Assembly: GCA_020747045.1 (NCBI GenBank)
Contig: JAGTJN010000016.1
Coordinates: forward strand, 310,001 to 374,000
Direction: 5' to 3'
DNA: 64,000 nucleotides
Source: Phaeosphaeria sp. MPI-PUGE-AT-0046c
Taxonomy: Eukaryota; Ascomycota; Dothideomycetes; Pleosporales; Phaeosphaeriaceae
Shown: positions 11,541 through 23,000 of the stretch, piece by piece
How the letters are laid out: each line of letters begins with the position of its first letter
How positions within the stretch are numbered: the stretch's first letter is position 1
The notes under the pieces: model-generated
What the model saw: only the letters and a program-made list of their open reading frames with translations
Databases searched by the model: none
What the model was told of the DNA's origin: nothing
Position numbers and translations under genes: made by a program

Positions 11541-13567
11541 AGTCTCACAGCCGGAGTTGACGATTGACATGACAGCATCGAGACGCCTGTATCCGCATTT
11601 TCCTTCCAGGTCTGGAGTTGGTCGATACCCTTTCCGTGCATATTCTTATCAGAGTTACTCATACACTCGGCAAAATTCTTGTACGCCAAATCCCAAACAA
11701 CATACGAAATAGCGTGCGAGCCATTTCTCTACGACTTCAGTTGTGCTTAGGCCTGTGGGCCCCCATATTTCCAATGTACGTCTCACCAACCTTGATGTTC
11801 ATGAATATTGGCGATCTTTTCTGTTGCTTTCCTGGCTTCCTGCGTTTATTGGAGGACTGAGTCGAAAGGGGAACAAGTCTTGTTGGAAGGCGCACGCAGT
11901 TGCGGTATTTGGAACGAGTTGAGAATACATGGCAGGTGCAATTGCGCGGACTTGCTTTCTCAAGGATCAATGGCAACATCACGGAGACGAATGGACTGGA
12001 ATTTGGATACGATCTCCAATTTGCGCCAGAAGGGGGCGATCGATGCAGCATCGATCAGTAGGTGGACCTGCATTGGACACAAGATGCAGTCGAGCGCTGG
12101 ACGAGACAAACACCGAGATGATATTGCCAACCTCACGAAAGAAACGCACTAGGCGCATACGGAATGAGATTTAATGAAACGATTGCGAACCGAAATCTTT
12201 GTATAAACTCTCAAACACCTTCGCTCCGTGAAAAGCCTTCTTCAAAGGCGCGCAAATGCAGCTCATATCAAGTTTTGCGGTCCAGCGAATAGCACTTACT
12301 TGACCACAACTTGGTACAGAATGTTTTTGATCAGGAATTTTGTAGCGTGTCGCTCAAAGAGCACGGCTTACTGAATCGGTTCGCTGTAGCCAATGATGTA
12401 GAAGCAGAACATGCAACTATCATGGGCATCAATCTAGAAGAGTCTGGTAAGCGCAGGAAACTCATTCAAGTTGTACAGATCCGCCGGACGACTTCAATGC
12501 CAGCACATCGGTACGGTCTGAGGGTTCGTTGTATGTTCACTTACTAGGGAAGCTATTCTCTATTCTCCACCCGGTTGACATTATCTAGCTAGGACTATAA
12601 GTAGGGGTAGAAGAATACCTGTTGTTATGCGTGCCGGTGTTGCTTCCAGCTACCAGTGTGCCACGTGTGACAATGTTGTCAGGTGCATGTTGAATATCAG
12701 TTGCCGTAAACTCGCTCGCCCAACGGCACATCTTAAGAGACGCACTATGGGACGGTGCCCGTGCCCTAGCTTCTCGTTCAATCTATAGAAATCAAGGTGT
12801 TATGCTTCATGGGCGAGCTGCATGACTGACTGACCGGCTGTCGGCTGATAGCTGATTTTCCTAGACCGAACCAGGGCATTAGATTCGTTGTATGCCAAAT
12901 TCGACATGCGCTCATAACATTGTTGATGGCGTGTACGAGAAGGGAAGAAGAAGACCGCACCCAGTGCATAGCTCATAGAAAGCAACGAACACGTCTCATA
13001 CTTGTCATCTCATCCTTATAATCTCTGTAATGAGGCCAGCTTGTATAGACCGCTGGGGCCAGGCGTCAGTCTGTTTAAAGCTATTCGTGGCATGGAGGGT
13101 TACAGACCTCGAGCAGAAAATATATCTCTTTACCCAGACTCGTGATCACACATGTGACAGGTGTACTTTGCGGTTAAAGACGGATTGTGCATGTAAATCT
13201 CTCTATATCTCGTGAAATTAAGCTTGCCCATAGTGGCTTGGCTATCAAGAGAAGAGTGAGGCTGTTGTTTTTTAGACTTGTAGATAGACAAGAAGATTTG
13301 AGCAGGTGGAGCACACAGTATGTGGCCGCACAAGATGAGCAGCGTGTTGCATTTATTGGTATATTGTAGTCGCAGACAACACACACGCTACCAGATAGGT
13401 TAACACAGACGTCCTGTTGGTTACCGATGGTCCACAGACTTGTTGTAGTAGTCTGAATCTCTCCGATGATGGATTTTGGGACCATGGCTGTATCAGTGGT
13501 TGCACGGATCTTCGGTATTAATGTCGTGCAACCACAGCTCTACCTCTTAGTCAATTTCCATGACATC
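11541..13567. other. intergenic, no convincing gene
   Basis: Two kilobases between convergent genes. All frames are short, overlapping and without recognisable domains (the longest are about 80-115 codons). I see no tRNA, repeat array or transposon signature. Confidence 0.5.
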
Positions 13568-14543
13568 TCAGGTACGCTGACTCGTCTCGCCCATTCGGAA
13601 ACCAAATTTCAGCAAATCACCCTCTTCTATACTACTCTTCTTCTCCAGCAGCTCTTCAACATCCCATCGCGCACTCAAAAGCCTCCCATTCAACCACATC
13701 CTCTTTTCGTGACTTAGCCACACACAGAACGCTCCGCACAAACCAACGTCATCTGTGAGGTCTAATTTGATTAGTGAAGGTCACTCGATACATGATTGTG
13801 ATGTAAACCTTACATGATCTGAAACTTTCTGGTGTCGTCTTGTCTGCCATCTCTGTGTTCACCGCACCTGGATGCACGGCAACTGCCATGATGCCATCTG
13901 ATGCATACTGTTCGGATAGGAACTCGACGAATCGAGCTTGAGCAAACTTCGAAATGCAGTATGCAGTATTTGCAATGTTCCCGCTGGTGATGAGCGCAGC
14001 GAAAGATCCGACAGCAATGAACGTCTTTGCGCCCTCACTCTCCTTTAGGAGTGGGATAAAGTGATGAGCAACGTTATAGGTGCCAACGACATTGACATCG
14101 AACACGTCCTGAAAATCTTGTGGGGAGCCTTCATGAGCTTTGAGAACTACTGGTCCAGAATAGCCAGAATTCAGGACGAGAATATCGAGTTTTCCGTACA
14201 GTGCTTTGACATCTTTGGCAAGCTGGTTGACGCTTGTGGCGGTGGTGATGTCAACTTCGAGGCATTTGGTTTGAATTGAAGGTGCCAATTCTTTTGCTGT
14301 TTGCTCGACCCCGCGTAGTTTCTGAAGTGATGAACCCCGCGCTGCGAGGATCAGATTTGCTACACCAGCTTTCGCATATGCATAAGCAATTCCAGCGCCA
14401 ATGCCTTGTGAAGCCCCGATGATCAGGACGTTGAGTGCTGATGGGAGTTTATTGTTCTCGGGGTCGATGACAGCGCTGGCGTGGGTATGCTGCGTGCTCG
14501 TGAAATTATGCGCCAAAGTCGTATCCTTGGTTCTCTTGGACAT
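13568..14543 (-). CDS. short-chain dehydrogenase/reductase (SDR)
   Basis: NAD(P)-dependent oxidoreductase; substrate unknown. Two exons (14543-13814 and 13752-13568) encode 304 residues; the 61-base intron joins ESFRS to YDVGLCGAF. Seen: a Rossmann nucleotide loop GASQGIG at residues 43-49; a central NSGYSG in place of the usual NNAG; catalytic Ser180, Tyr195 and Lys199 (YCISK); and AVHPGAVNTEMAD after it. The C-terminal exon (VWLSHEKRMWLNGRLLSARWDVEEL is divided by no further break) resembles fungal SDRs annotated only as oxidoreductases. The gene lies tail to tail with the Cla4-type gene across 2 kb, and its start is 280 bases from the end of the accessory kinase. Confidence 0.88.
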
Positions 14544-14823
14544 GGTGTGAGCACTACAGATTTTTGGGAGGAAATTGCAATTTGGTTCTCAGTCTTAAGC
14601 CTTCAAATCTTCCTTATGGTGAAGTATCCAGCCTCGTCATCATGACTCATTCTGCCTCAGGATACACGAGTCATGAATCGTGTTCCTGAAGTGCAAGCGA
14701 CTGAATCCTTCAGCTAAAGGACTTCGTAAGTGATGAGCGGTTGGTGCAAGATCTTGCTAACTGCAACACCCATGTCGTGGAAATCGGATTCTATTTCCAT
14801 CCAGACAAAAGCGACATCAAGGA

Positions 14824-15816
14824 TTACAAGCGTGATGATGTACATTCGCACTCAAAACCCCACCAATAGTGTAAACTCAATATCTTCGTCGCAGTCTCAG
14901 CAGCGGTGGGGCGCAAGGCTCGGTCTGTCCATAGCATCGGCTGTATACACTGCGGGAACAAGGTTGAAGACCCAAAGGATCCAAATATCGGACCAAGCAT
15001 GTCAATCTTTTCGCTGTATCGGAACAATCCGTATGATGTGCCTCTTGCCCCCGAGAGGTAACCATGATAGTCGCTCAAAGACTGGCCTTGCCAAACGCTA
15101 AGCAAATCACAAAAGACACACCCTAACGCAAATATGTCGGCACTTCGACCATGACGCCCAACATCGTCGGTGCCACAACCTCTATCGTTGATCTCTGGGG
15201 CAGCGTACATAGGCGTATACCCTGAGAAGCTGACGGTGGAGGTGGTGTGTCCCACGATGAACCTGGACGAAGAGCCGAAGTCTGTAAAATAGATTTTCTC
15301 GCCCTTGTGAACTATGTTCGAAGGCTTGATGTCTTGGTGACGGATGCCTTTACTGTGTATGTAGGCTAGGGCAGATGGCAGGCATACGAACCAGTTTTGT
15401 ATCCACTTATGCCACTCGGGTTTCCCTTCCGAATTCCAACCATCCTCACTACATATCTGAAAGAACGCGTAAAGATCATTCTCCCCAACAGGAGACATCA
15501 GTAGGCAATAGAAGTGCCTGCTGTGGTGTGTGCGCTCTTCGAATGTACCGATCAGAGTGACAATGTGGGAATGTGCCAGGCCCCTCAAGCTTTCGACCTC
15601 TTCTTGAATATTCTGAAGAGCACGATCGCGCTGTTTTGTAGGGATGGGAAGTTTAGTGCTTTTGCAAACGAACGTCGTGAGTTCTGTTGCTTTCCAGCGG
15701 ACAACTGCAACTCCTTTGCCAAGGCTGAAGCAGACTTCCAATGGACTTTCGTCCAATGGCCCCATGATCATATGTTGGTTGGCCCATTCGTATGGCGTAA
15801 CGTTATCGAATGTCAT
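14824..15816 (-). CDS. accessory protein kinase (Ser/Thr kinase-like)
   Basis: A single-exon, compact kinase of 330 residues, almost only the catalytic domain. Seen: glycine loop LGKGVAVV (about 32-39); the probable ATP-binding Lys52 in VCKSTK; an alpha-C region EEVESL; catalytic loop HQDIKPSN starting at 160, with Gln in place of Arg in the HRD motif; DFG at 179-181; APE in MYAAPE; and the late RALRPTA. All residues needed for phosphotransfer are present, so it is probably active. It resembles the lineage-expanded kinases of filamentous ascomycetes that sit near HET/NLR-like genes. Its substrate and role are unknown; an extra short exon at either end cannot be excluded. Confidence 0.8.
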   Translation of the reverse strand: MTFDNVTPYEWANQHMIMGPLDESPLEVCFSLGKGVAVVRWKATELTTFVCKSTKLPIPTKQRDRALQNIQEEVESLRGLAHSHIVTLIGTFEERTHHSRHFYCLLMSPVGENDLYAFFQICSEDGWNSEGKPEWHKWIQNWFVCLPSALAYIHSKGIRHQDIKPSNIVHKGEKIYFTDFGSSSRFIVGHTTSTVSFSGYTPMYAAPEINDRGCGTDDVGRHGRSADIFALGCVFCDLLSVWQGQSLSDYHGYLSGARGTSYGLFRYSEKIDMLGPIFGSFGSSTLFPQCIQPMLWTDRALRPTAAETATKILSLHYWWGFECECTSSRL

Positions 15817-16786
15817 TATTGCGGAAATTTAGTTTATCGCAGCGCAGCAGCACAAAGTTGACGTGGTGTGCAGTCATGCGGCATCGAAAGATGCTCGGGT
15901 GAATTGATCACTAGGCTGAGATGGAGGAAAAGACCGATCTCGGAGATTTAAGATAAGCTCGCAGTGGCAGCGCTACTTTCTATGTATCAATGCATGGATG
16001 GCGTTCCTCAGCCTTGTGTAACTGCCACAGCCACATGCATGCTTCATGCCTCGTGATAAATGTGATTTCGGGGTGCCACATCGTAACAAATTGATGGATG
16101 GTGGCATGTGATCGAACATTGAAGCTGTAGTTCGCTTCGTGCTGGAACAAGGACCGACTGTTATGTGGAGAAGAGTGCACACCTAGGATGTCTAGTGGTC
16201 CTCGTCATCGCGCGGATGTAAGATGCTGGTACAGCGACCACGCAGTTCACTCCGAGTGGCCACCAGGCTATTGTCCGCGGACATTGCCCAGACATAAATG
16301 CGCGTAGACAGGAATGAAGGCCGCGAGGTTGGCATCTGCAATTTGGTGCGTTGCTGTGGCGTTGTCGTCATTTGCCAAGAAAGTGTCCGAGTCTTCCGGC
16401 CACAGTGTATTCACAGCCACAACACCAAGCAGTGTAAGCTTTCCGAGATAGTCTAGTAGAGCTCTAGAACAGCTGCCTCCCACTCGTGCCACCACACCAC
16501 ACCAGTAAGAGCAAAACTGGGCTGGATTTCAGAGCGAGTACGTCATTCGTTCATTACAGCTCCGACACAGCTTGTCTTGGCATACACTTCGCGGCTCTTG
16601 TGTGTATACGCCTCAATACGTAGCATCACGCCGAGGACCGTTGTGTCCCTTGGCACCTTTTTGGCTGTACAAATAGATATAAAGGGAAGCGTGACGCCGA
16701 CTCATTTTACAGATGTATATCATCGAGTACATACACAGATCGATACAAATCACTCAAATCTTACATCAACGTTTTCTACAAAGACT
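15817..16786. other. intergenic, divergent promoters
   Basis: Between the kinase start (-) and the TenA-like start (+). No convincing gene. A TATA-like element lies near the right end. Confidence 0.45.
16678..16684 (+). promoter_or_regulatory. TATA box-like element of the TenA-like gene
   Basis: TATAAAG about 105 bases upstream of the chosen start codon at 16787. It also argues against the longer in-frame start at 16577, which would lie upstream of this element. Confidence 0.45.
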
Positions 16787-17767
16787 ATGCCACGACACCA
16801 CCCAGGCACGTCCGTCGCCCACAGCGACATCAACCCCACAGACGTCCCTTGGGCGCTGACCACTCACCTCCTTGCCATCAACCATGATCAACTACTCCGC
16901 ATCACACACCATTCTTTCTTGGCCCGTGCAGCAAATGGCACGCTACCGAAGCCTCTGGTAGCACAATGGCTTGCCAACGACTTGCAGTATCTAAGAGTCT
17001 ATAAGGGCGTAAGTGAACAAACACTTGCTATTGTGCGCCGCACACAGCCCGAAGCCACAGTCTCAGATCCCAATGACATTCAAACACGGCTCGTCGGGTG
17101 GTTGGAGGCTGCGATCCAGAACGGTGAACGAGAAGAGAGATTCTTCCAAGAAGTTGCCGACATCTATCAACTCGACATCAAGATCACTGAAGCGACCAAG
17201 AACCAGGGACTGAGACGGTACGAAGCAATATTCAACACCTTCACAGAGAACGATCGCAATGCATTTATTCCATGGCTCGAGGGCGCTGTCCTGCTGTGGG
17301 CGATGGAGAAGGTCTACTACGAAGCTTGGAGCTGGGCACGACGACAGGATGCACAGGCTTCACCTCGCACGTTCGATAAGGATCAGGATGGCGGTGCGAT
17401 GCGCCGCGAGCTCATCCCAAATTGGAGCAACAGGGACTTCATGATGTTTGTGGAGCAGCTCGAGCGCATTCTGAACGAGGGCGTTAGCTCGGCTGTTAAG
17501 CAAGACGATGAACTATGGAGACAGGTCAAGACGAGAACAGATGCGGCTTGGGCTGCAGTGTTGGACGCTGAGGAGGCATTCTGGCCTGACGTTGACGGGG
17601 AGGGTATTCTGAAGGAGGCAGTGGCCGGTAGAGATGTGGGCGTGAAGCAAAGCCTCGATGGAAGCACACTGAACAGTGCGAATGGGGGTAGGTTGTCGAC
17701 GGACATTGACTGCGAGAAGTGCGAGAAGTTCGGCGGTGGGCAGGTGCCGGTGCAGGCTGGTGCTTGA
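16787..17767 (+). CDS. TenA/THI-4 (thiaminase II-like) family protein
   Basis: A heme-oxygenase-like all-helical fold protein. Bacterial TenA and the fungal Thi20 C-terminal domain hydrolyse aminopyrimidines to salvage thiamin; this stand-alone fungal form may do the same or may have another substrate. Single exon, 326 residues from ATG 16787. Seen: LARAANGTLPKPLVAQWL then ANDLQYLRVY, where Asp and Tyr match the pyrimidine-pocket pattern; EAIFNTF in the middle; and WLEGAVLLWAMEKVYYEAW. I did not see the nucleophilic Cys of classical TenA_C in its usual place, so it may belong to the Cys-less TenA_E-like group. A Cys pair (CEKCEKFGGG) lies near the C-terminus. The start was chosen over an upstream in-frame ATG because of the TATA-like element. 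Confidence 0.8.
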   Translation: MPRHHPGTSVAHSDINPTDVPWALTTHLLAINHDQLLRITHHSFLARAANGTLPKPLVAQWLANDLQYLRVYKGVSEQTLAIVRRTQPEATVSDPNDIQTRLVGWLEAAIQNGEREERFFQEVADIYQLDIKITEATKNQGLRRYEAIFNTFTENDRNAFIPWLEGAVLLWAMEKVYYEAWSWARRQDAQASPRTFDKDQDGGAMRRELIPNWSNRDFMMFVEQLERILNEGVSSAVKQDDELWRQVKTRTDAAWAAVLDAEEAFWPDVDGEGILKEAVAGRDVGVKQSLDGSTLNSANGGRLSTDIDCEKCEKFGGGQVPVQAGA

Positions 17768-18371
17768 GCTTTACAATCTTCTTGGTTTCATGATGTTGAC
17801 AACGAATTCTTTTCTTCATTTTCACATAGCAATATACCTTGTCCCATACAACACTCATTCATTTGCGATGTAAGCTAAACTACGGAGCCTTGGTTGCTGT
17901 ACGTAACGTGATGTCCCTATAGTTGGAAGCATGATGCCTGCTTGCTGAAGCTTGCTTTCAGGCACTCTGACTCAACAGAGACGTATGCATGCGAGTCTCT
18001 GTCATAGAACAACCGAATTCGCAGACCTTGCACGCTGTAGAGTTGATGGTTCTGATATTGGGTGCACAATATTCAGGGGGAACATAGGGAGTTTGATGCT
18101 ATCTGTGGAGAGCGCCAATGTGATGCTAGATACCGATGCAAACCTTCTAGAGTCGCGGAACAGTATCAAGCAATTCAAACATACACATACTCGACATCAA
18201 AAGATTGCGATGGTGGTGGGTGGGAAGGTGCAGCCCATGCAGCGCGCTAAGGTCCGTATTCTGCTAGTGTGCGCCAAGCCTGTAGCAAAACTAAAACTAA
18301 GCAAAAGTTCGAAAACTTTCGAGCTCGCCAGCATCGTCAATTGTACCTCCGCTACCACTAACATCGCAGCA
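17768..18371. other. intergenic, upstream region of Cbf5 gene
   Basis: About 600 bases between two same-strand genes. The frame upstream of the Cbf5 start stays open by chance back to 17952 but shows no conserved sequence, so it is treated as leader DNA. Confidence 0.45.
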
Positions 18372-20027
18372 ATGGCGCTCGTACAGACGAACCCCGACGC
18401 ATATGTCATCAAGCCTGAAGCTTCAGCGCCTGCTGTTGACACCAGCGACTGGCCCCTGTTGTTGAAAAATTACAGCGAGTGTATGCCGCAGCTCCTTCCA
18501 TAGCTCGACGCATCACAGCTAACATTTCTGCAGTGCTTGTTCGCACATCGCACTACACTCCTATTCCCCAAGGATGCGCGCCGCTGTCGCGAGATCTGAA
18601 GTCGTACATCAGCTCGGGTGTCATCAATCTCGACAAGCCGTCGAACCCGTCCAGCCACGAAGTCGTGTCATGGATCAAGCGCATGCTGAGGTACGCAGAC
18701 AAAATGCAACGTGTCGCATATGGCATCAGCTGATTTGATTTCTAGAGTTGAGAAGACTGGCCACAGCGGTACCCTTGATCCCAAGGTCACTGGCTGCCTC
18801 ATCGTCTGCATCGATCGCGCGACCCGTCTCGTCAAGTCCCAGCAGGGAGCTGGAAAGGAGTACGTCTGTGTCATTCGCCTGCACGACAAGCTGCCTGGCG
18901 GCGAGGCTCAATTTGCGCGCGCTCTCGAGACCCTCACTGGTGCCCTCTTCCAACGACCGCCGCTCATTTCCGCCGTCAAGCGTCAACTCCGTATCCGAAC
19001 CATCCACGAGAGCAAGCTGTACGAGTTCGACAATGAGAGGCAATTGGGTGTGTTCTGGGTGAGCTGCGAAGCTGGTACCTACATCCGTACGCTGTGTGTG
19101 CATCTCGGTCTTCTTCTTGGTGTGGGCGCACACATGCAGGAACTGCGCCGTGTGAGGAGTGGAGCCATGGATGAGACCAAAGACTTGGTCACCCTCCACG
19201 ACGTGCTCGATGCCCAGTGGCTACACGACAACAACCGTGACGAGTCCTACCTACGTCACGTTATCTCGCCCCTAGAGAGCTTGTTGACGAGCTACAAGCG
19301 TATTGTTGTCAAGGACAGCTCTGTCAATGCTATCTGCTATGGAGCCAAGCTCATGCTTCCCGGTCTTCTGCGATTCGAGAAGGGTATCGAGATCCACGAA
19401 GAGATTGTCCTGATGACCACCAAGGGCGAGGCCATCGCGCTCGCCTATGCGCAGATGTCGGCTGTCGAGATGACTTCTTGCGACCATGGCGTTGTTGCCA
19501 GGATCAAGCGTGTCATCATGGAGCGTGATCTCTACCCCAGGAGATGGGGCATGGGACCCGTCGCAACGGAGAAGAAGAAGATGAAGGAGGCTGGCACTCT
19601 CGATGTAAGTCGATGCACACACATTAACGCGTCACGAATACAGCGCTAACATAAACAGAAATTTGGACGGCCAAATGAGAAGACTCCTGCCAAGTGGAAC
19701 AACGAGTACAAGGACTTCAACAGGGCTGAGGGTGAGACATCGCTGCCAGTAGCGCAAACCACGTCGACCTCGGAAGTGCTTGCCGCGCCCGCCATCCCAG
19801 CGACCGGACTTTCTTCTGCTGAGCAAGCCGAGGCTGAGGCCGAGGCTGGCGCCGCCATGGATGTCGATGGTAAGAGCAGCAAGAAGCGCAAGAGCCGTGA
19901 AGAGGACGACGACGAATCACCTGAGGATAAGGCCGAGCGCAAGCGCAAGAAGAAGGAAGAGAAGGCAGCAAAGAAGGCCAAGAAGGAAAAGCGCAAGAGC
20001 AAGGCCGCAGACAGTGACTCTGACTGA
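18372..20027 (+). CDS. cbf5: box H/ACA snoRNP pseudouridine synthase Cbf5 (dyskerin)
   Basis: Catalytic subunit of box H/ACA ribonucleoproteins, making pseudouridines in rRNA and snRNA in the nucleolus. Four exons (18372-18480, 18534-18690, 18746-19604, 19659-20027) give 497 residues. Seen: an N-terminal dyskerin-like segment; NYSE/LLVRTSHYTPIP restored over intron 1; GVINLDKPSNPSSHEVV; the catalytic loop HSGTLDPKVTG with Asp100; RLVKSQQGAGKEYVC; a PUA domain in the C-terminal half (RIVVKDSSVNAICYGAKLM); and a Lys/Glu-rich tail ending SKAADSDSD, typical of nucleolar proteins. The length matches fungal Cbf5. Donors are GTATGC, GTACGC and GTAAGT. Identification is close to certain. Confidence 0.96.
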
Positions 20028-20584
20028 GTGACTGAGCGTTTCGACTGGTAATTACGCTATGCTGTTGTTAACTGCACAAGTGCTGTAAGCTACTGGCGAG
20101 GACGTGTCACATTTATGTCCTATCTTTGGATACCTGTCAATGTAACATACGGAGAAGCGTATGGGAAACGGCGTTTTGGTTGGCATTATGGAGTTTGGGC
20201 GCATCAAAACTACTGCGACAGGGGTGGTCGATTAGCTGTTGGATTGCGAGCTAGCTATGTTCTAGTCTCATCGATGCGATTCCGATGTTCAAATACCATG
20301 TCCAAAAAATTGATCAATGCAGATACTCAAACTTCCTGATTGTTCGATGGTGTTACCAGTGATGCGTGTTTTGTGTGACGGAACGTTCTCGAAGCTTCGA
20401 CGGTTGAGTTGACGTCGGTTTCTCCCCACCTTCGTTTGTGCACGAGCCAAGCTCTTCGACCGCTGCATGTGAGGCTTGAGGCCTTAAAACAACCACTCTG
20501 CACACAGCAAAGAACAAATAAAATACTCGAATCGCGCACACCAAACTACTGCCGACCTCTAGCAGACATAAACTCATAACCACC
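20028..20584. promoter_or_regulatory. upstream region of the DnaJ gene
   Basis: About 560 bases between the Cbf5 stop and the DnaJ start on the same strand. No gene is seen. It carries the heat-shock element listed separately. Confidence 0.5.
20381..20398 (+). promoter_or_regulatory. heat-shock element (four perfect units)
   Basis: The bases read GAA-cg-TTC-tc-GAA-gc-TTC: four alternating inverted units at exact five-base spacing, the consensus bound by trimeric Hsf1. It lies 187 bases upstream of the start codon of the Sis1-type DnaJ gene, a classical Hsf1 target. Its identity as an element is read directly; its use is inferred from position. Confidence 0.8.
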
Positions 20585-21886
20585 ATGGTCAAAGAGACCA
20601 AGCTATACGATTCATTAGGTGAGTTTGCGTTGACGTACCCCACCTCACCAAGGCTCTGAAGCTTGACAGCTACGCGCGTGAGCACCATTCCCTAACAGCA
20701 TTCACAGGCATATCATCATCGGCGACGCAAGATGAAATCAAGAAAGCATACCGGAAGGCGGCGCTGAAGTGGCATCCGGACAAGAACAAGGACAACCCGC
20801 AAGCGTCCGAGAAGTTCAAAGGTAAGAGCGAATTGGTGCTACCTTTCAATGGCTGGCGGAATACTAACATCATCATACAGAGTGCTCTCAAGCTTACGAA
20901 ATTCTTTCCGACCCCGAGAAACGCAAGACATATGACCAATACGGTCTCGAATTCATACTACGAGGCGGCGCACCACCACCAGAGCAGTCTGGCGGCGCTG
21001 GCGGCGATCCCTTCGGAGGTGCAGGTGGTGGCTACCCATTTACTAGCGGAGGTGGCATGCCCGGCGGTACACGCTCGTTCCATTTCTCGTCTGGCGGCGG
21101 CGGTCCGAACGGATTCCACTTTTCGAACGCAGACGACATCTTCTCACAATTTATGCGCGGTGCCAGTGGAGATGGTGACGATGACCTCTTTGGAGGAGGC
21201 GGATTTGGCATGGGTGGTATGCCAGGCGGTATGGGCGGAGGTGGAAAAGGACGAGGTGGACGCTTTTCTGGTGGAAGGAGAGCGCCAGAACCTGAAGTTA
21301 CAGTCGTGGAAAAGCCACTCGCTGTGAGCTTAGAAGAGCTGTATAGCGGCACGACTAAGAAGCTGAAGATCAAGAGGAAGACATATGACTCGGACACTGG
21401 AAGGCAAAGCACACAAGACCGAATCCTCGAGGTGCCGATCAAGAAGGGCTTGAAGGCCGGCAGCAAGATCAAATTCTCGGATGTTGGCGATCAAGTCGAG
21501 GGTGGCACCCAGGATCTGCACTTCATCGTCTCGGAGGTAAGTCCAGTTCACATCAATCAATGCGTAAATACGATACTAATAATCGACAACAGAAAGCACA
21601 TCCCCTCTTCACCCGCGAAAGCGACGACATCAAACACACTATCGAACTCGACCTCAAAGAAGCCCTTACTGGCTGGCGACGAACCGTACAAACCATCGAC
21701 GGAAAACAACTCAATGTCGGCAGTGGCGGGCCCACAGGTCCAACATGGACAGAGCGTTTCCCAAACTTGGGCATGCCGAAATCGAAGAAGCCATCCGATC
21801 GAGGTGACTTCGTAGTCGGTGTAAAGATCAAGTTCCCGACTAGCTTGACAAGTACACAGAAGGAGCAGCTCAAGCAAATTCTATAG
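20585..21886 (+). CDS. sis1: class II (type B) DnaJ/Hsp40 co-chaperone, Sis1 type
   Basis: Hsp70 co-chaperone that delivers unfolded clients and stimulates ATP hydrolysis; yeast Sis1 is essential and acts in translation initiation, prion and stress handling. Four exons (20585-20618, 20708-20821, 20881-21536, 21593-21886) give 365 residues. Seen: a J domain with HPD at residues 34-36 (ALKWHPDKNKDNPQAS); a Gly/Phe-Met-rich linker (GGMPGGTRSFHFSSGGG and further repeats); and two beta-barrel client-binding domains (VSLEELYSGTTKKLKIKRK, HTIELDLKEALTGWRR). There is no CxxCxGxG zinc-finger region, which excludes class I (Ydj1). A four-unit heat-shock element lies upstream. Confidence 0.94.
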
Positions 21887-23000
21887 ACTGGTTGTGCATT
21901 GTGACACGACTAGGCTTTTCATTTCGAGTACATTTTTTCCGCGGGTCATATTGGAGCAGAAGGAGCCTGTGAATCTTCTGCAAGCGAGCGGATCGGCGTT
22001 GGAGGTATTTTCATTTCAAATGCTAATCATGGCAATTGTTTCGTTTTTCATATATCGTCCACGACTACGAGGCTAGAAGCCAAGAATTGCAAAGGTGGCG
22101 GAGGAGCAGATCATGAGTATATGAACTTATGATAATATGAAGCAAGAATGAATTTTCACATTTGTTCTCAATCATGAACTTTATTTTGGCTATGTCTATG
22201 CTGTGGACAGTTGCATGTCTATAAATCTCTGCCTACAGCGTTGTGATGTTGTGATTGGTCACGAGAACACTTACTAAGATGTCCAATATGTGTGCTTCTC
22301 TAACCTTTCCCCTCTTTCATTCGCGGTTCTCATTACATGAACATATTTTGGCTGGATATATATGATATTTCCACACGTCGTGTATGACAAAGGTTTGGTG
22401 ACGGTCACACGAATCTTGACACACAACCGGGCCGATCACCCTCTACACAACTACACGCAGCTATACCTTGGCAGCCTTGCTATCGTCGCCTAGCGCTGAT
22501 GATCAAATACGAACCTGCGCAATACCTTGGATGGCTAGGATTTTTTACGGCTTGAGATAACTTGCCAACTATTAGACACATAGACCTAGTCGCCTCTGAT
22601 GACAACTATCGGCAGCGATGCATAGCTTCAATCAAAGTTCTAATGGAGCACACACAACATACCCCAACTGTGCACTAATCCTCACAGTCGTACAATGCTC
22701 TCCAGACATAGAGATCATGAATCTGTGCTCGTAGGTGGAGAAGGTTCTGAACGACAAAGAGAGAACATGGCCGATATCTGTGTTACTTTGAATTTGAATG
22801 AATATTTGATTGGAGGATCTTGCTGGACAAAGAATCAACAGTAGCAGGGAAGAGAGGTCCTTTGATGCAGCGATATTTCTTGCGGAAAGTATATAATCCA
22901 AACATTAGTCTCATGGTATCGACGCAGAAGTATTCCATAACCTACATACCAAGTCCGAAAATGTTGGAGAAAGTCTGCCAATTTAGCAAACACGCCGAAA
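21887..23000. other. gene-poor intergenic DNA
   Basis: Moderately AT-rich, with no convincing coding frame, tRNA or repeat. The first part is the DnaJ 3' flank. Confidence 0.45.

Noticed and set aside
18372..20027. An intronic snoRNA inside the Cbf5 gene
   Set aside because: The introns are only 53-55 bases and show no paired C/D or H/ACA boxes.
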